The notes beneath the pieces are model-generated. The model worked only from the letters and a program-made list of their open reading frames with translations, did no database searches and had not been told where the DNA came from. Positions 12,705 to 23,822 of a stretch of 64,000 bases of DNA are shown piece by piece. A program made the position numbers and the translations under genes. Where the stretch lies: assembly GCF_000208745.1 (NCBI RefSeq), contig NC_030855.1, positions 16,133,181-16,197,180 on the forward strand, in the 5' to 3' direction. The stretch comes from Theobroma cacao (lineage: Eukaryota > Streptophyta > Magnoliopsida > Malvales > Malvaceae). Numbering within the stretch: position 1 is the first letter of the stretch; each line of letters starts with the position of its first letter.

Positions 12705-14187
12705 TTTTTCAGAAATAAGGCTGGTACTTAACAACATTTTCTCCTTGCTGAAAATGATATTCAAATTTTTTACCAACGAATGTGATGTGTGTGTGTGTGT
12801 GTGTGTGTGTATACATAGCCCAAAAGGTTTAATTTTGGTCATGCAAACTTAGTGCAAAGTTGAAAGAATAAGAAAGGAAGGGTATGATTTGATGGCGTGA
12901 GTAGGTTCGTGTCATGACTCTGTGTATTACCTGTCCTGTAGAATTTCTTCACGTAGAATATTGTAGAGAATAGCAGGCACTGAATAATTTATGTGGTTTG
13001 TGGCATTTAGATAAGTAGCTAGGCGTGCTTTGGACTTTAGAGTAACTTATAGCTGAGAAAAGCTGCATCATTACTTTAAGCAATCACAAAAAGAGATGAA
13101 TTAATGCCCCATTTCATATACTTCCTTGATCTGATTTTAGCTGCCATGGAGTCGTTTTCTTTTGTTGCTTGAACAACAGCTAAAACTGCAAATAAAGAGT
13201 TGTACTTGAGGTTGTTGCCTGTCTTAGCCCAAGTGCTACAAACTGGCTACTAGGCTTGCTAGCAGACTGTTAACGGGTTTCCATGTTTAGCTTCGTTTAA
13301 GCTCTTTGGTAGCTCGGGCTTACACGGTCTAAAAATACCTTATAAAACTTTTTTACTTTTTTATTTTTTATTTTACAAAAAAAAAGCCAAGTTACAAAAA
13401 ATGTTTACAAAAAGGACAGAACAGAACCCTCCCAATGTTTTCTTACCAACATAAAGCATTTTGGTTTGATTCTCTCACCAACAGGTAAAACAGACAACAT
13501 AAAAGCATATTGTTATTTAAGCAGGATTAAAAATGTAATAGGTTAGAAGCTTATTATTATTTAAGCCTTTTATATATTTAGAGAAGATTAGTTAGCGTAC
13601 TATATAATAATCATATTGTCTTGCAATATTTATCGCTGCAAAGAGCAATGCTATTGACAACGTTACAGGGAGCATCACGTAGAAATATATCCACGCATTG
13701 ATCTGGGGACATGAACACTGTATCATCCACATAACGAGCAGCAAAACATTCTTCATAAATGCCCGCACATAAATTGACCCGTTACCACAGGAGAAAGGTT
13801 AAAAAGGATTTTTTTGAAAAGTACGTTCAAAAAGGATATTCTTTCCGTTTCATTTCGTTTCGTTTATCCCATGTTAATTTTTTATAAAAAAAAATTTAAT
13901 TTTTATCATTATTTTTAATAAAATTAATTTTTTAAAAATTTGTAAAAGTAAGATTATAAATTTTGAATTTCAAACATCTCAAAGCATATTTTTTGAAATT
14001 TTAATTATATATAATATTTTAAAACTAATGATAAAAATTAAATTCATTTGATTAAAATAATCAAAAAGAGACAACCAAAATAAAACAGAAAAGATATTTA
14101 AAAATTGAACCCTAAGAGCACATTTTATAATTATTAATAATTATGAGATACTAAGGAAGACAGTATGGCTCTTAAACATGGTTAAAG
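12705..14187. other. ArfGAP 3' flank and intergenic DNA
   Basis: The first 150-250 bases are probably 3' UTR. They include a (TG)n microsatellite at about 12,787-12,811. No polyadenylation site can be fixed with confidence. The rest is AT-rich. Minus strand 13,622-13,795 contains a short coding-looking stretch that I could not assign. No other gene is seen. Confidence 0.5.
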
Positions 14188-14884
14188 AGCTTATTACGGG
14201 TCGAAATTTAAGCCTAACCTCGTACGGTTTTAAATTCTAAAATAGAACTTAAATAATCCTATAAATCATGGGATCATGTTTCTAACTCAAAAAATATGCC
14301 TGATAGGTGGTAAAAGACCCATATTTATATATCCAAGACTTACACCATGTGTCATTAATGTGGATCTGTGACATTTTACCTCACCTAATTATGGTTAGAG
14401 CTTACATTCTCAACTTAAAAGATTTGTCTGATAGATAGTAGAAGATTTATTTTTATAGACTAAAGACCCATTCCATCTCTTATTGATGTGGAATCCGTAA
14501 CATTCTATCCCATCCAATTATGGTTAAAGGGGCTTATCACGAGTCGAAACTTAAGCTTAACCTCGTGTGATCTTAAATTCTGAAAATAGAGCTTAAGTAA
14601 AGCTATAAATCATGAGCTCACATTCCAAAAGACATGCTTGATAGGTGATAGAAGACCGATGCTTATATACGCAATACCCACTCCATCTCTTATTGATGTG
14701 GGATTCGTGACATTCTAACTTACCCAATTGTGCAATGGAGGGGGACTCTCACATGAGTGAAGATTTGGGTCTGTTTTGATACCAAATGTCATGGGCCAAA
14801 ATTTAAGCTTTAAGCTTATAAATCATGGGCTCACGTTCTCAAGCCAAAAGACATGCGTGATAAGTGTTGGAAGACCCGTGTTTA
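14188..14884 (-). repeat. Array of short TRIM-like LTR units
   Basis: Diverged copies of one unit follow each other at about 14,188-14,398, 14,398-14,528 (partial), 14,529-14,733 and 14,787-14,884. Shared blocks are TCATGGGCTCACGTTCTCAA, the GATAGGTGGTAGAAGACC type and ATTGATGTGGGATTCGTGACA-like ends. The last unit starts TGTCATGGGCC and, after the copia insertion, ends TTTGTGACA at 19,234, giving a 155 bp unit with TGTCA/TGACA ends. Just left of it, on the minus strand, TTTGGTATCAAAAC (14,773-14,786) resembles a primer site. Very short LTRs, a spacer of 35-80 bp and no coding sequence fit a TRIM, but this class call is inference. Confidence 0.5.
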
Positions 14885-16613
14885 TGTTAGTATAAGCCCT
14901 ACAAGCCAATCTGTGGTTATATGGGAGTTACAATTTTGAGATATTCATGTATGACATTTTGTTATTCATAATAACATTGAAGTAGTTCTTTATCCATAAG
15001 TTTTTGATTTAATTACTATCTATACTTATGTAAATAAAGCCCATGGAACTATATATGCCTTGTAAAGGAATTGTATTAGGATACAATTATGAGATCTTTA
15101 TGCATCAAAGTATTGTTGCTAAAAGTTCCTGATCATTGTATTATTGAGACAGGGCATTAATAATACTCAAAGATCGACACATGTTATGTTCCTTACTTGT
15201 GAAGTAACTAATCGCTTTCATAGATTCAAGTATAGAGATACTTGGAACTAGCATGTGGGTGCTTGCCATGGGAGAGTGAGTTCATTGAACATGACCTGCC
15301 ATGAGAAGTGCATTTAGTACCTCACTCAAGTGTCTATGCAATATTTCTCATGTGTCAGTTGTGTAACTACTCGCTAAACTTGAGACACCAAGTTATCTTG
15401 TATGTGGAGTATTATGTTTTGATTTCATCCCTATGGGTGCTTAACCAAGGATGTCAAAACATGATGTTTTTGGGTATAGTATGAAGCATATGAAGGCAAA
15501 TGAGTGGTCCAGATAGGAATCATCACCCTAAGTGATTTAAGGGGAAATATCTTATTAGTTCTTGGTTGACATTAGCGTAATCAAATCCTTGGCCAAGGTG
15601 ATTAGGAGATTATGAAATGATTTCATAAATCCCCATAAAGCGAATGATCAAACTGTAGGAACAAATATGGAGATCAATAAGAGTTGACACTATACCAAAC
15701 TCTTATAATCTTCAGGATATATGATGAGGGAATAAATTACACTGAAAAATTATATGCTAAAAGGTTGTCAAAGAATCCTTTGACTCACCTAACAATTGGA
15801 TGGCCATGATGCATTGCTAGATGCCAATCATGGTCTATGGAATTTGCATTAGTTAATTTAGAATTGAATGTGATTCATTTAAATTAATTAATTAATGATA
15901 TTGTAATTCAACTCCATTACCAACATGTTAAGAACCTAATGGGTCACACACAAAGGTTGCAATTTGGATTAAATTGAGAGTGTGATGATTTAAGTTAGAC
16001 TTAAATCAAATTCTAAGTTTTTACTACTAAGGACCTAATTAAAAGAGTTTAATTAGGTAGTGGTTAAATATTATAATTGTTATAATATTAAGGACTTATT
16101 TTGTAAATTTTAATAAGTTAAACGTAGATATAAATATCACATTATAGCCACTCTTTTAAAAAGGCAACAAAAGAAAAAAAAATAACTAATAATTTTTTTT
16201 AAGTGCCGCCACTTTTGAGGTTTTTCAAAAAAACTTCTCCATTGATTCTTTGCTGAAAATCAAAGAAGAAAAAAGGGCAAATCGTTGTCCACTTGCTAGC
16301 ACAAGCATGTGGTATAAAGCTCTCTCATTGTGAAAGATCCATTGCAATTGTGTGTACAACATTAGAGGTCAAGCACTTGAGTAACTAGGATACTTTCACA
16401 TAAGAAGGTGTTCATATTTTTTAGCACCAAAAGGAATCCATTTGATTATGATATCATTTGGAAAGGTAAAAACTTTTTCTAATTTTCTATGGTGTTTAAC
16501 TTCGCATTAGACAACCAAGGTGATCCCAAAATAGAAGGCATGGTTTTTATTTTATTTCAATTTTTTTTTTGTTATTTCACTACATTCATGCTCTAATCTT
16601 GTTGTTCCTACTA
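14885..16613 (+). repeat. Left LTR of the copia element
   Basis: It starts TGTTAGTATAAGCC and ends at CCTACTA, where the related LTR at 744 has CCTAACA. It aligns over its whole length with the LTR at 17,517-19,172 and, reversed, with 744-2467. Confidence 0.85.
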
Positions 16614-17516
16614 CTGCTTTAATCTAAAAATAGAGCAAAGGTTGTTGCATTGGCTGTGGGGACAGTTACCATACCTTTACCTTCTAGGTTGATCTTGGAA
16701 TTAGGAGACTACTACTATGTTCTTTTCATATCTCGAAATATCATATCTGTGTCATACTTGGCATTATATGATGATGTTGAATTTTGCATTAAAGGCAATT
16801 GTTGTTCTTTCTCGAAGGGAGAGATGCATTATGGTGTAGGGACACATTCGAATGGTCTCCTATATTCTTGATCCTAAAAGACCCATACTCAATATAGAGG
16901 TTAAGAAAGCAAAGAAAGATGATCCAAAACTATCTTACATCTGGTACTGTAGGCTTAGACACATCAATAATACTCGTTTAACCAAGTTACACAAACAAGG
17001 TTATATCGATCCATTTAATTATGAATCTTATGGAAAGTGTGAGTGTTGTCTCCTTGGTAAGATGACCAAATTGCCTTTCACCAAGAAGGGTTAATGAGCT
17101 GGGGTGTTACTAGGACTTATACATTCAGATGTATGTGGTCTTATGAATACTAGTGCTAAAAGAGGATACTCCTACTTCATCACCTTCACAGATGACCATT
17201 CTCACTATGGTTATGTATATTTGATGAAATATAAATCTAAATCCTTTAACAAGTTCAAAGAATATAGAGCAAAGGTTGAGAAACAAGCTAGGAATACTAT
17301 TTTCACTCCTATATTTGATCGAGGATGAGAATATCTTAGCCAAAAGTTTCAAGATTATTTAAAAGAGAATGAGATTCTCGCACAATGGACTCCTCTAGGG
17401 ACTCCACACCATAATGGGGTGTTTGATGGAAAGAATTGAACATTATTGGACATGGTTCGATCCATGATGAGTCGTGCAAATCTTCCTATGAATGATTTAC
17501 ATTTGTACGTAAAAAG
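16614..17516 (+). pseudogene. Copia pol remnant: protease end, GAG-pre-integrase, integrase start
   Basis: Reading frames give a protease-to-integrase linker (SRNIISVSYLALYDDVEFC), then the zinc-binding pre-integrase block (WYCRLRHINNTRLTKLHKQG, CECCLLGKMTKLPF). The integrase core start follows (LGLIHSDVCGLMNTSAKRGY, YFITFTDDHSHYGYVYLM), then WTPLGTPHHNGVFDGKN. Stops and frame changes occur at 16,870, 17,092 and 17,326 and beyond. The sequence ends abruptly at the second LTR within the integrase core. Not functional. Confidence 0.85.
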
Positions 17517-19172
17517 TGTAATTTTGAGATATTCATGTATGACATTTTGTTATTCATAATAACATTGAGGTAGTTCTTGATCCATAAGTTTTTGATTTCA
17601 TTACTTTTGTACTCATATAGATAAAGTCCATGGAACTATATATGCTTTGCAAAGGAATTGTATTGGGATACAATTATGAGATCTTTATGCATCAAAGTAT
17701 TGTTCCTAAAAGTTCTTGATCATTGTGTTATTGAGACAAGGCATTAATAATGCTCAAAGATTAGCATATGTTATGTTTCTTACTTGGGAAGTAAGCAATT
17801 ACTCTCATAGGTTGAAATATATAAATACTTTAGACTAGCATGTGCTTGCCATGGGAGAGCGAGTTCACTGAACATGACCCACCATGAAAAGTGTATTTGG
17901 TACCTCACTCAAGTGTCTATGCAATATTTCTCATGTGTTGGTTGTGTAAGTACTCCCTAGACTTGAGACTCTAGGTTTTCTTGTATGTAGAGTACTATGC
18001 TTTGATTTCATCCCTACGGGTATCTAACCAAGGATGCCAAAACAGGATGTTTTTGGGTATAATGTGAAGCATATGAAGGCAAATAAGTGGTCAAGATAAG
18101 AATCACTGCCCCAAGTGATTCAAGGGAAAATATTTTATTAGTTCTTGGTTGACATTAGCTTAATCAAATCCTTAGCTAAGGTGATTAGGAGATTATGAAA
18201 TGAGTTTCATAAGTCTTCATAAAGCTAATGATCTAACTGTAGGAACAAATATGGAGATCAATAAGAGTAGGCACTGCACCAAACTCTTATCATCTCTGAG
18301 ATATATGGTGAGGGAATGAATTATACTGAAAGGTTGTCAAAGAATCCTTTGACTCTCCTAACAATTGGGTGGCTATGATGCATTGCTAGATGCCAATCAT
18401 GGTCTATGGAATTGAATTAGTTAATTTAAAATTGAATATGATTCATTTAAATTAATTAATTAATAATATTGTAATTCAATTCCATTGTTAACATGTTAGG
18501 AATTTAATGGGTCACACACAAAAGTTGCAATTTAGATTAAATTAAGAGTGTGATGATTTATGTTAGACTTAAATCAAATTTTAAGTTTTTACTACTAAAG
18601 ACCTAATTAAAAGAGTTTAATTAGGCATTGGTTAAATATTATAATTGTTATAATATTAAGGACTTATTTTATAAATTTTAATAAGTTAAACCTAGATATA
18701 AATATCATAGTATAGCCACTTTATTAAAAAGGCAACAAAAGAAAAAAAAAACAACTAATACTTTTTTTTGAGTGTCGCTACTCTTGAGAAGGTTTTTTTA
18801 GAAAAGCTTCTCCATTGATTCTTTGCTGGAAATCAAAGAAGAAAAGAGGACAAATCATTGTCCACTTGCTAGCACAAGCACATGGCATAAACTCTCACCT
18901 TGCGAAGGATCCATTGCAAATGTTTGTGCAATATTAGAGGCTAAGCGTTTGAGTGGCTGAGATTCTTTCACATAGGAAGGTGTTCATGTTTTTTAGCATC
19001 AAAAGGAATCCATTTGATTATGATATCATTTGGAAAGGTAAAAACTTTTTTTAATTTTCTATGGTGTTTAACTTTGCATTAAATAACCGAGGTGATCCAA
19101 AGGTAGGAGGCATGGTTTTTATTTTATTTCATTTTTTTTGTTATTTCACTGAATTGATGCTTTAATTATGCC
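17517..19172 (+). repeat. Right LTR of the copia element, lacking its first ~45 bp
   Basis: Homology to the left LTR begins at the AATTTTGAGATATTC block, so the TGTTAG end is lost. The deletion that removed pol therefore also removed the LTR start. The right end runs to about 19,172, next to the presumed target duplication GTTTA. Confidence 0.8.
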
Positions 19173-19234
19173 GTTTATAGTAGTTTATATATTTAAGATC
19201 CACCTTATCTTTTATGAATGTGGGGTTTGTGACA
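19173..19234 (-). repeat. Right remainder of the TRIM-like unit split by copia
   Basis: The sequence continues the unit that stops at 14,884 (TTAAGATCCACCTTATC, then GAATGTGGGGTTTGTGACA), matching the corresponding part of the unit at 14,529-14,712. Confidence 0.55.
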
Positions 19235-20560
19235 GGCTTCCCTTAATGATGTAGCTTAGTACCCCTGTAGTGTCTGCATGTAGACTTAATAGACTAAACC
19301 AACTAGTTCGAGATTAGCGATTATCACATACCTTGCAACTCTCTCTCTCTCTCTCTCTATATATATATGTGTGTGTGTGTGTGTCTTCTTACATGATAAT
19401 CACTTGCATTTATAGCTCCTTCCACTTCTATTATTTATTTATTTATTATTATAAGAACTTAAAAAGCTATGCTATTCAATCCAAAAAATGGGAGTTTGAC
19501 ACTCAATTAAAACTGATAGATACAATTAACGACAATGGAGATAAGCTTTAGAAAACTTAATTACTTTATGAGAAACAATTTGGCACCAATATGGCTGGAC
19601 CAACTAGCATTTTCCTAAACCTAATACCATCACCCAACTGACTAATTATATCATATCAACTCTCATTAATACTCTTAATCTGACTATTAATTAATGGTAA
19701 ACATTTACTGATTAATTAATTAAATAAGAAATTAAAGAAGGTAATTGTGGTTAATTAAACACAACAGATGATGCTTGATGTTTCCTCTTATGATATATTT
19801 TAATCAATAACTAATATTAGTGAGACAAATTATTTGACAATAATAATGGGTTTAAACACTCTGATAACATGCTCTTGTTCTTGCAAACTTTTTATTTCAA
19901 GTTAGAAACAAGTTCAATAAATTAAGATCATTGATAAGAGAAAAAAGTTGCATAGAAAGAAGCCATTCCTTGCGCTTATGTCTATAATATATTCCCATTT
20001 TCTCTTAATCAATTAATTAATTATCTTTAAGTATTAATCAAGGTTAGTGCAGTTATAGTGGCTTATTTGGTATTATGAAGTTTGAGTGCATGTTTGGGTG
20101 ATTATATACAAAGGATTACAAATGAACAGTTGAATGTTCATGAATTGTATTGATAGAATAAATATTTACATTCTTTCAACACTTGGGTATTTGGATGTAA
20201 AATGCATATAACTCTAACTCAAAGAATCAAATTTGAATATCTTTTTAAAAAATTTATATCGACATTAATAAACGTTGAGTGCTTAAATGGGGCTTGGCTA
20301 TTAATTTTGGAAAAGATGTTAAAGGCCTTTGAACTTTGTTATAATACAAAGTCCTGTGCTTTGGAGCAGGTAGCCAGAGTTTGGACATGAATAAATTTCA
20401 TAGTGTTCCAAAAATAATTGCACATAATGTGCTCTTGCCTTCTATTTTCCATAATGAACAGAAGTTTAGTCCAATTACTTAATTCATTTTAATGCCTCTA
20501 TAAAACTTTTGATTAATTTCGATTGTGGGAATAAATTATGGGATTTCCAATTTCAAAATT
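19235..20560. other. Intergenic region upstream of thionin-like gene 1
   Basis: Contains a compound (CT)n-(AT)n-(GT)n microsatellite at about 19,340-19,383 and AT-rich sequence with ATTAATTA runs. I recognise no gene. Confidence 0.5.
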
Positions 20561-20568
20561 TCAATAGC

Positions 20569-20577
20569 CTATAAATA
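20569..20577 (+). promoter_or_regulatory. TATA box of thionin-like gene 1
   Basis: CTATAAATA lies about 110 bp before the ATG at 20,688, in a normal position for a plant promoter with a leader of roughly 80 bases. The box is intact although the gene behind it is interrupted. Confidence 0.65.
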
Positions 20578-20807
20578 TTGGTACTTCGTTCACCTTCCAA
20601 ACTACAAAAAACATCCTCCGAACACTGTTTTTTGCTTCCAAAATCATTAGAAATTCTTCATTGTTAAGAGAGAGATTAGTACAATATATGGAGGGAATGA
20701 ATCCCATTTTGGTGCTTTTGATAGTTTCTGTTATGGTTGTGCTAGTTGCAGCACATGAGGAGGAATCCTTTGAGGAAGAAAATTTTTCTTCCCTTAGTTT
20801 TTCACCT

Positions 20808-21730
20808 TGTAGAGGGTTCTTTTGGTTAGGGAGAGAGGATGTGTTGCAATGAGTGAATCAGAATGCGCTAGAGGCAGCAGAGAGGAAGATTAGAGCAGTC
20901 CTTGAAGCGTAAATGCTTTGGGTGGTAGGTGGTGAGGGATGAGAAAAGGTGGAAGAGGCAGCGGATAACAGCGATTGGGAAAAGCTAAAGAGAAAGAATG
21001 CTTGGAGGGATCTAGAGAGAGCTTTTAAAGTAATCTCTGCTAGGTGTCTAAAAAATACCCCTATTACCTTTCAAGTTCTCATATTTATACTGAGTAGGAA
21101 CGCTTTCTTAGAAGTTGTTTAGGAGAGCACGCTCAATCATGGGAGAACGAGCTTGTCATGAAAAAACAGTTAAAGAACAGTTTACAAGATATTAAAAGAA
21201 TGATGACGTAATTAGGTAGTGGGCGTAAGTTTTAGGTATATGGAGCAGTAGCATTTGATAGTGCATCACATGTATTTTTTAAAGAGTAAGGAAAAAGAAA
21301 GGGGTAAAGCACATGTACTTCAAGGAAAGGTTAAGAGGAAGTCCTCTTAACTATCTCCATATCTGAGCCACCAAGCTAAACTCTCTTGAACATCCCAAAT
21401 GTGAAGATAACTCATGAACGTTGCCACTTGTTCTGAGTTACTTTCATTTTCCTATACAAATAGCTATTTCATGTTTGTTCTTGGGTGTTTTTGCGCTTGG
21501 AACACCCCTGGGCACTTCCACACTTGGAACACCCCTGGCGCTTCCTGCTTGGAACAACCCTGGGTATTTCCATGTGTGGAACTCCCCTGGGTGCTTCCGC
21601 GCTTGGAACACCCCTGGGCGCTTCCGCGTTTATAACGCCCTCAAGCGTTTCTTTACTTGAAACACCCTTGATGTAATTTTCCTGTAAATAGTACTTAAAA
21701 ATAATAATTAACTAGAATTGGGCATCTACA
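20808..21730 (-). repeat. 3' LTR of the Tat-like element (left copy)
   Basis: 923 bp, ending TCTACA before the polypurine tract. It contains a 27 bp tandem repeat at about 21,492-21,670 (unit GGAACACCCCTGGGCGCTTC plus seven bases). Confidence 0.9.
21492..21670. repeat. 27 bp tandem repeat in the left LTR
   Basis: About six to seven imperfect copies of a GC-rich 27-mer (core CTTGGAACACCCCTGGGCGC). The unit length is a multiple of three, so all three plus frames remain open and show periodic peptides such as GTPLGTSTL. These are by-products of the repeat, not genes. Confidence 0.85.
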
Positions 21731-23822
21731 TTTTGCCCCCTACATAAAAATTCTTTTAAGAAGTTTTATGCATAAGGAGATGCACATAGTAATAAGAAAG
21801 ACAATGCTTATGTAAATATACTTTTTTTCTCTTTTTTTTTTATTTTTCATATTTTATTTATTTATTATTTTTTTGAGTTGGCAATTATTAAGCAATGTAT
21901 CGTCATTATTATTATTAAGAAGAGTATCACTCTCAAACCATCTTAGCAAATATCAAAGTTAGTGAAGCTTGATATATGAGGAAAAACAGAGATATACGAG
22001 GAAAAGCGGGTAGAGGTAGAAAAAGATTTGATAAGATAATTTAAAGAGTTAGATTCCTACTAGGAAAATAATTTCTAAAATCTATAAATACGATAAAATA
22101 GTTCTATAAAAATTCACAATCAATTCTCAAAGGCTCTTCCTAATTCTCAAAGTTTATTCCTTAAAATTTTGAGCAAGTAAGTTTTCTTTTTTTTTTTTTT
22201 ATGTATATGTTTAGGGGTGCTTTTACATTTAGAATAGCTCTAGACGTTTCCTTACTTGGAACGCCTGAACCACTTAGAATAGTTTGCCCCCTACAGAAAA
22301 ATTTTATTATTAAAAATTTCGTGCATAGTGAAAATATTTAAATAAATGACAAACTTTGACATTTAAGGATTTCATAAAATTCTCTAGAGAGATTGGTTAT
22401 ACAACCCACACTAAACTTCTAAGGCTTTTTTCTAAAATTTCTTGAAGCAAGTGAGTTTTATTTAAACAATTTTACTTAGTCTATTCTTGTTGTTTCTAAT
22501 AGGAAAAGAAAGAAAGAAAACTTTGTTTGCTATGGCAATCAATTTGGTAGTTACTTGGTGCATTCAAAGTAATTTTTATAGTAATGATTAAAGCCCCATG
22601 TCACAATAACCTATTTCTAAGTTGTAAAAGTAAGGCTTAAGCATATAAAAGGAATAAAAATAAAAAAGAAAAATATTGGCTTAGAGAACGTACTAAAGGT
22701 TTGAGAAAGATGCAAACTTTGTTAACTATCAAGCAATGATTTTTGTTGTTACCATTTCAAAAGTCACACCCATCATGAGCTTATGGATAGTCTGGACACT
22801 ACATAAATATAATAGTTTATCTTCAAGCAATGATTGTTACCAACATATTGTCTACCCTTTTCATTTAAAATCTTTCTCTCTCTCTCTCTCTCTAATAAAG
22901 CAAAAAAAAAAAAAAAATCCATCTCAAAGTCTAATCTTGTTTCGGTTCCTTGTTTTCTAGTGTATTCTTTTTTTTTTTTTAACTTAGGGAACGTCCTTTC
23001 ATCGTTAACAGTAGTAGATAGAAGGGTTGACTATTTTACTTCTTTCAATTAATTTCCACTATCGTTTGGGGTAATTAAATATGCTTTTCGTTGTTGTTGA
23101 AAGGATAACTTTGAACCAATCTGTACAACTCGTTACAACAAAGGTGTATTTCATGTTATTTCCATCGAAGTTAAATGACTTTCTTAAGTCCTGTTCTAAA
23201 TGCATTCTTCTCAGCTTATCCATATTCTAGAAAATGATGGTCGAACTGCGGTAAAATTCTCAAGTTTTAAATTAAACTTTTTTTTTTTGAATATCACGTC
23301 AAGGAAGACACTTTATTCTCTAATAGATAATTGAATGAGAATTGAAATTAATTGCCTAGAAAAAATTAAAAAAGAAAAAAAATACCTAGAAAATAAACAT
23401 CTTCAATGTTAGGAAGATTTGGAATTTAGAATGAATACTACTTGTTATTTATTTATTTATTAGTATTATNTAGAGAGAAAAATTAAAAAAGAAAAAAATT
23501 ACCTAGAAAATAAACATCTTCAATGTTAGGAAGATTTGGAATTTAGAATGAATACTATCTTGTTATTTTATTTATTTATTTAGTTATTTATTTGTTGCTT
23601 GTTTCTCTTGTAGATTTTTTTTATTTTCTTTTTGTTTAGTGATTTATATACATATATATTTATTCGTTTTGTTTGGCATAAGGGAATAATTAAAAAAATG
23701 ATGCACAAGTAAGAACAAATAATCATGGGATACTAATGCATAAGTAGGAATGGTAATGCATGAATACTTATCTGGATGTTTCCGTATCATTTGTTCTTGT
23801 AGGGATTTTGTTGCCTCTTCTC
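21731..23822. other. AT-rich 3' internal spacer of the Tat-like element
   Basis: It begins with the polypurine tract (minus AGGGGGCAAAA). A second, degenerate copy of the LTR-end plus polypurine block is seen at about 22,200-22,320 (CTTACTTGGAACGCC, then GTTTGCCCCCTACA). A (CT)n tract lies near 22,872-22,893. No coding similarity. Confidence 0.55.
23357..23582. repeat. ~109 bp direct duplication around an unresolved base (N)
   Basis: 23,357-23,465 and 23,474-23,582 are nearly identical (shared core CATCTTCAATGTTAGGAAGA), offset by 117 bp. The only N of the window lies between them at 23,470. The arrangement looks like two contig ends that were joined without merging their overlap, so the duplication may not be real. 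Confidence 0.7.

Larger units (their letters stand above)
14885..19172 (+). mobile_element. Pol-deleted copia element inside the TRIM-like unit
   Basis: Two long LTRs (14,885-16,613 and 17,517-19,172) flank only about 900 bp of internal sequence. The host repeat breaks off at 14,884 and resumes at 19,173; GTTTA at 14,880-14,884 recurs at 19,173-19,177 as the likely target duplication. Primer site, gag, RT, RNase H and the usual polypurine tract are missing, so this is a deletion derivative. It belongs to the same family as the minus-strand LTR at 744-2467. Confidence 0.75.

Noticed and set aside
21414..21676. Overlapping open frames with GTPLG-type peptides in the left LTR
   Set aside because: Product of a 27 bp tandem repeat, which keeps several frames open at once; no start context or family resemblance.
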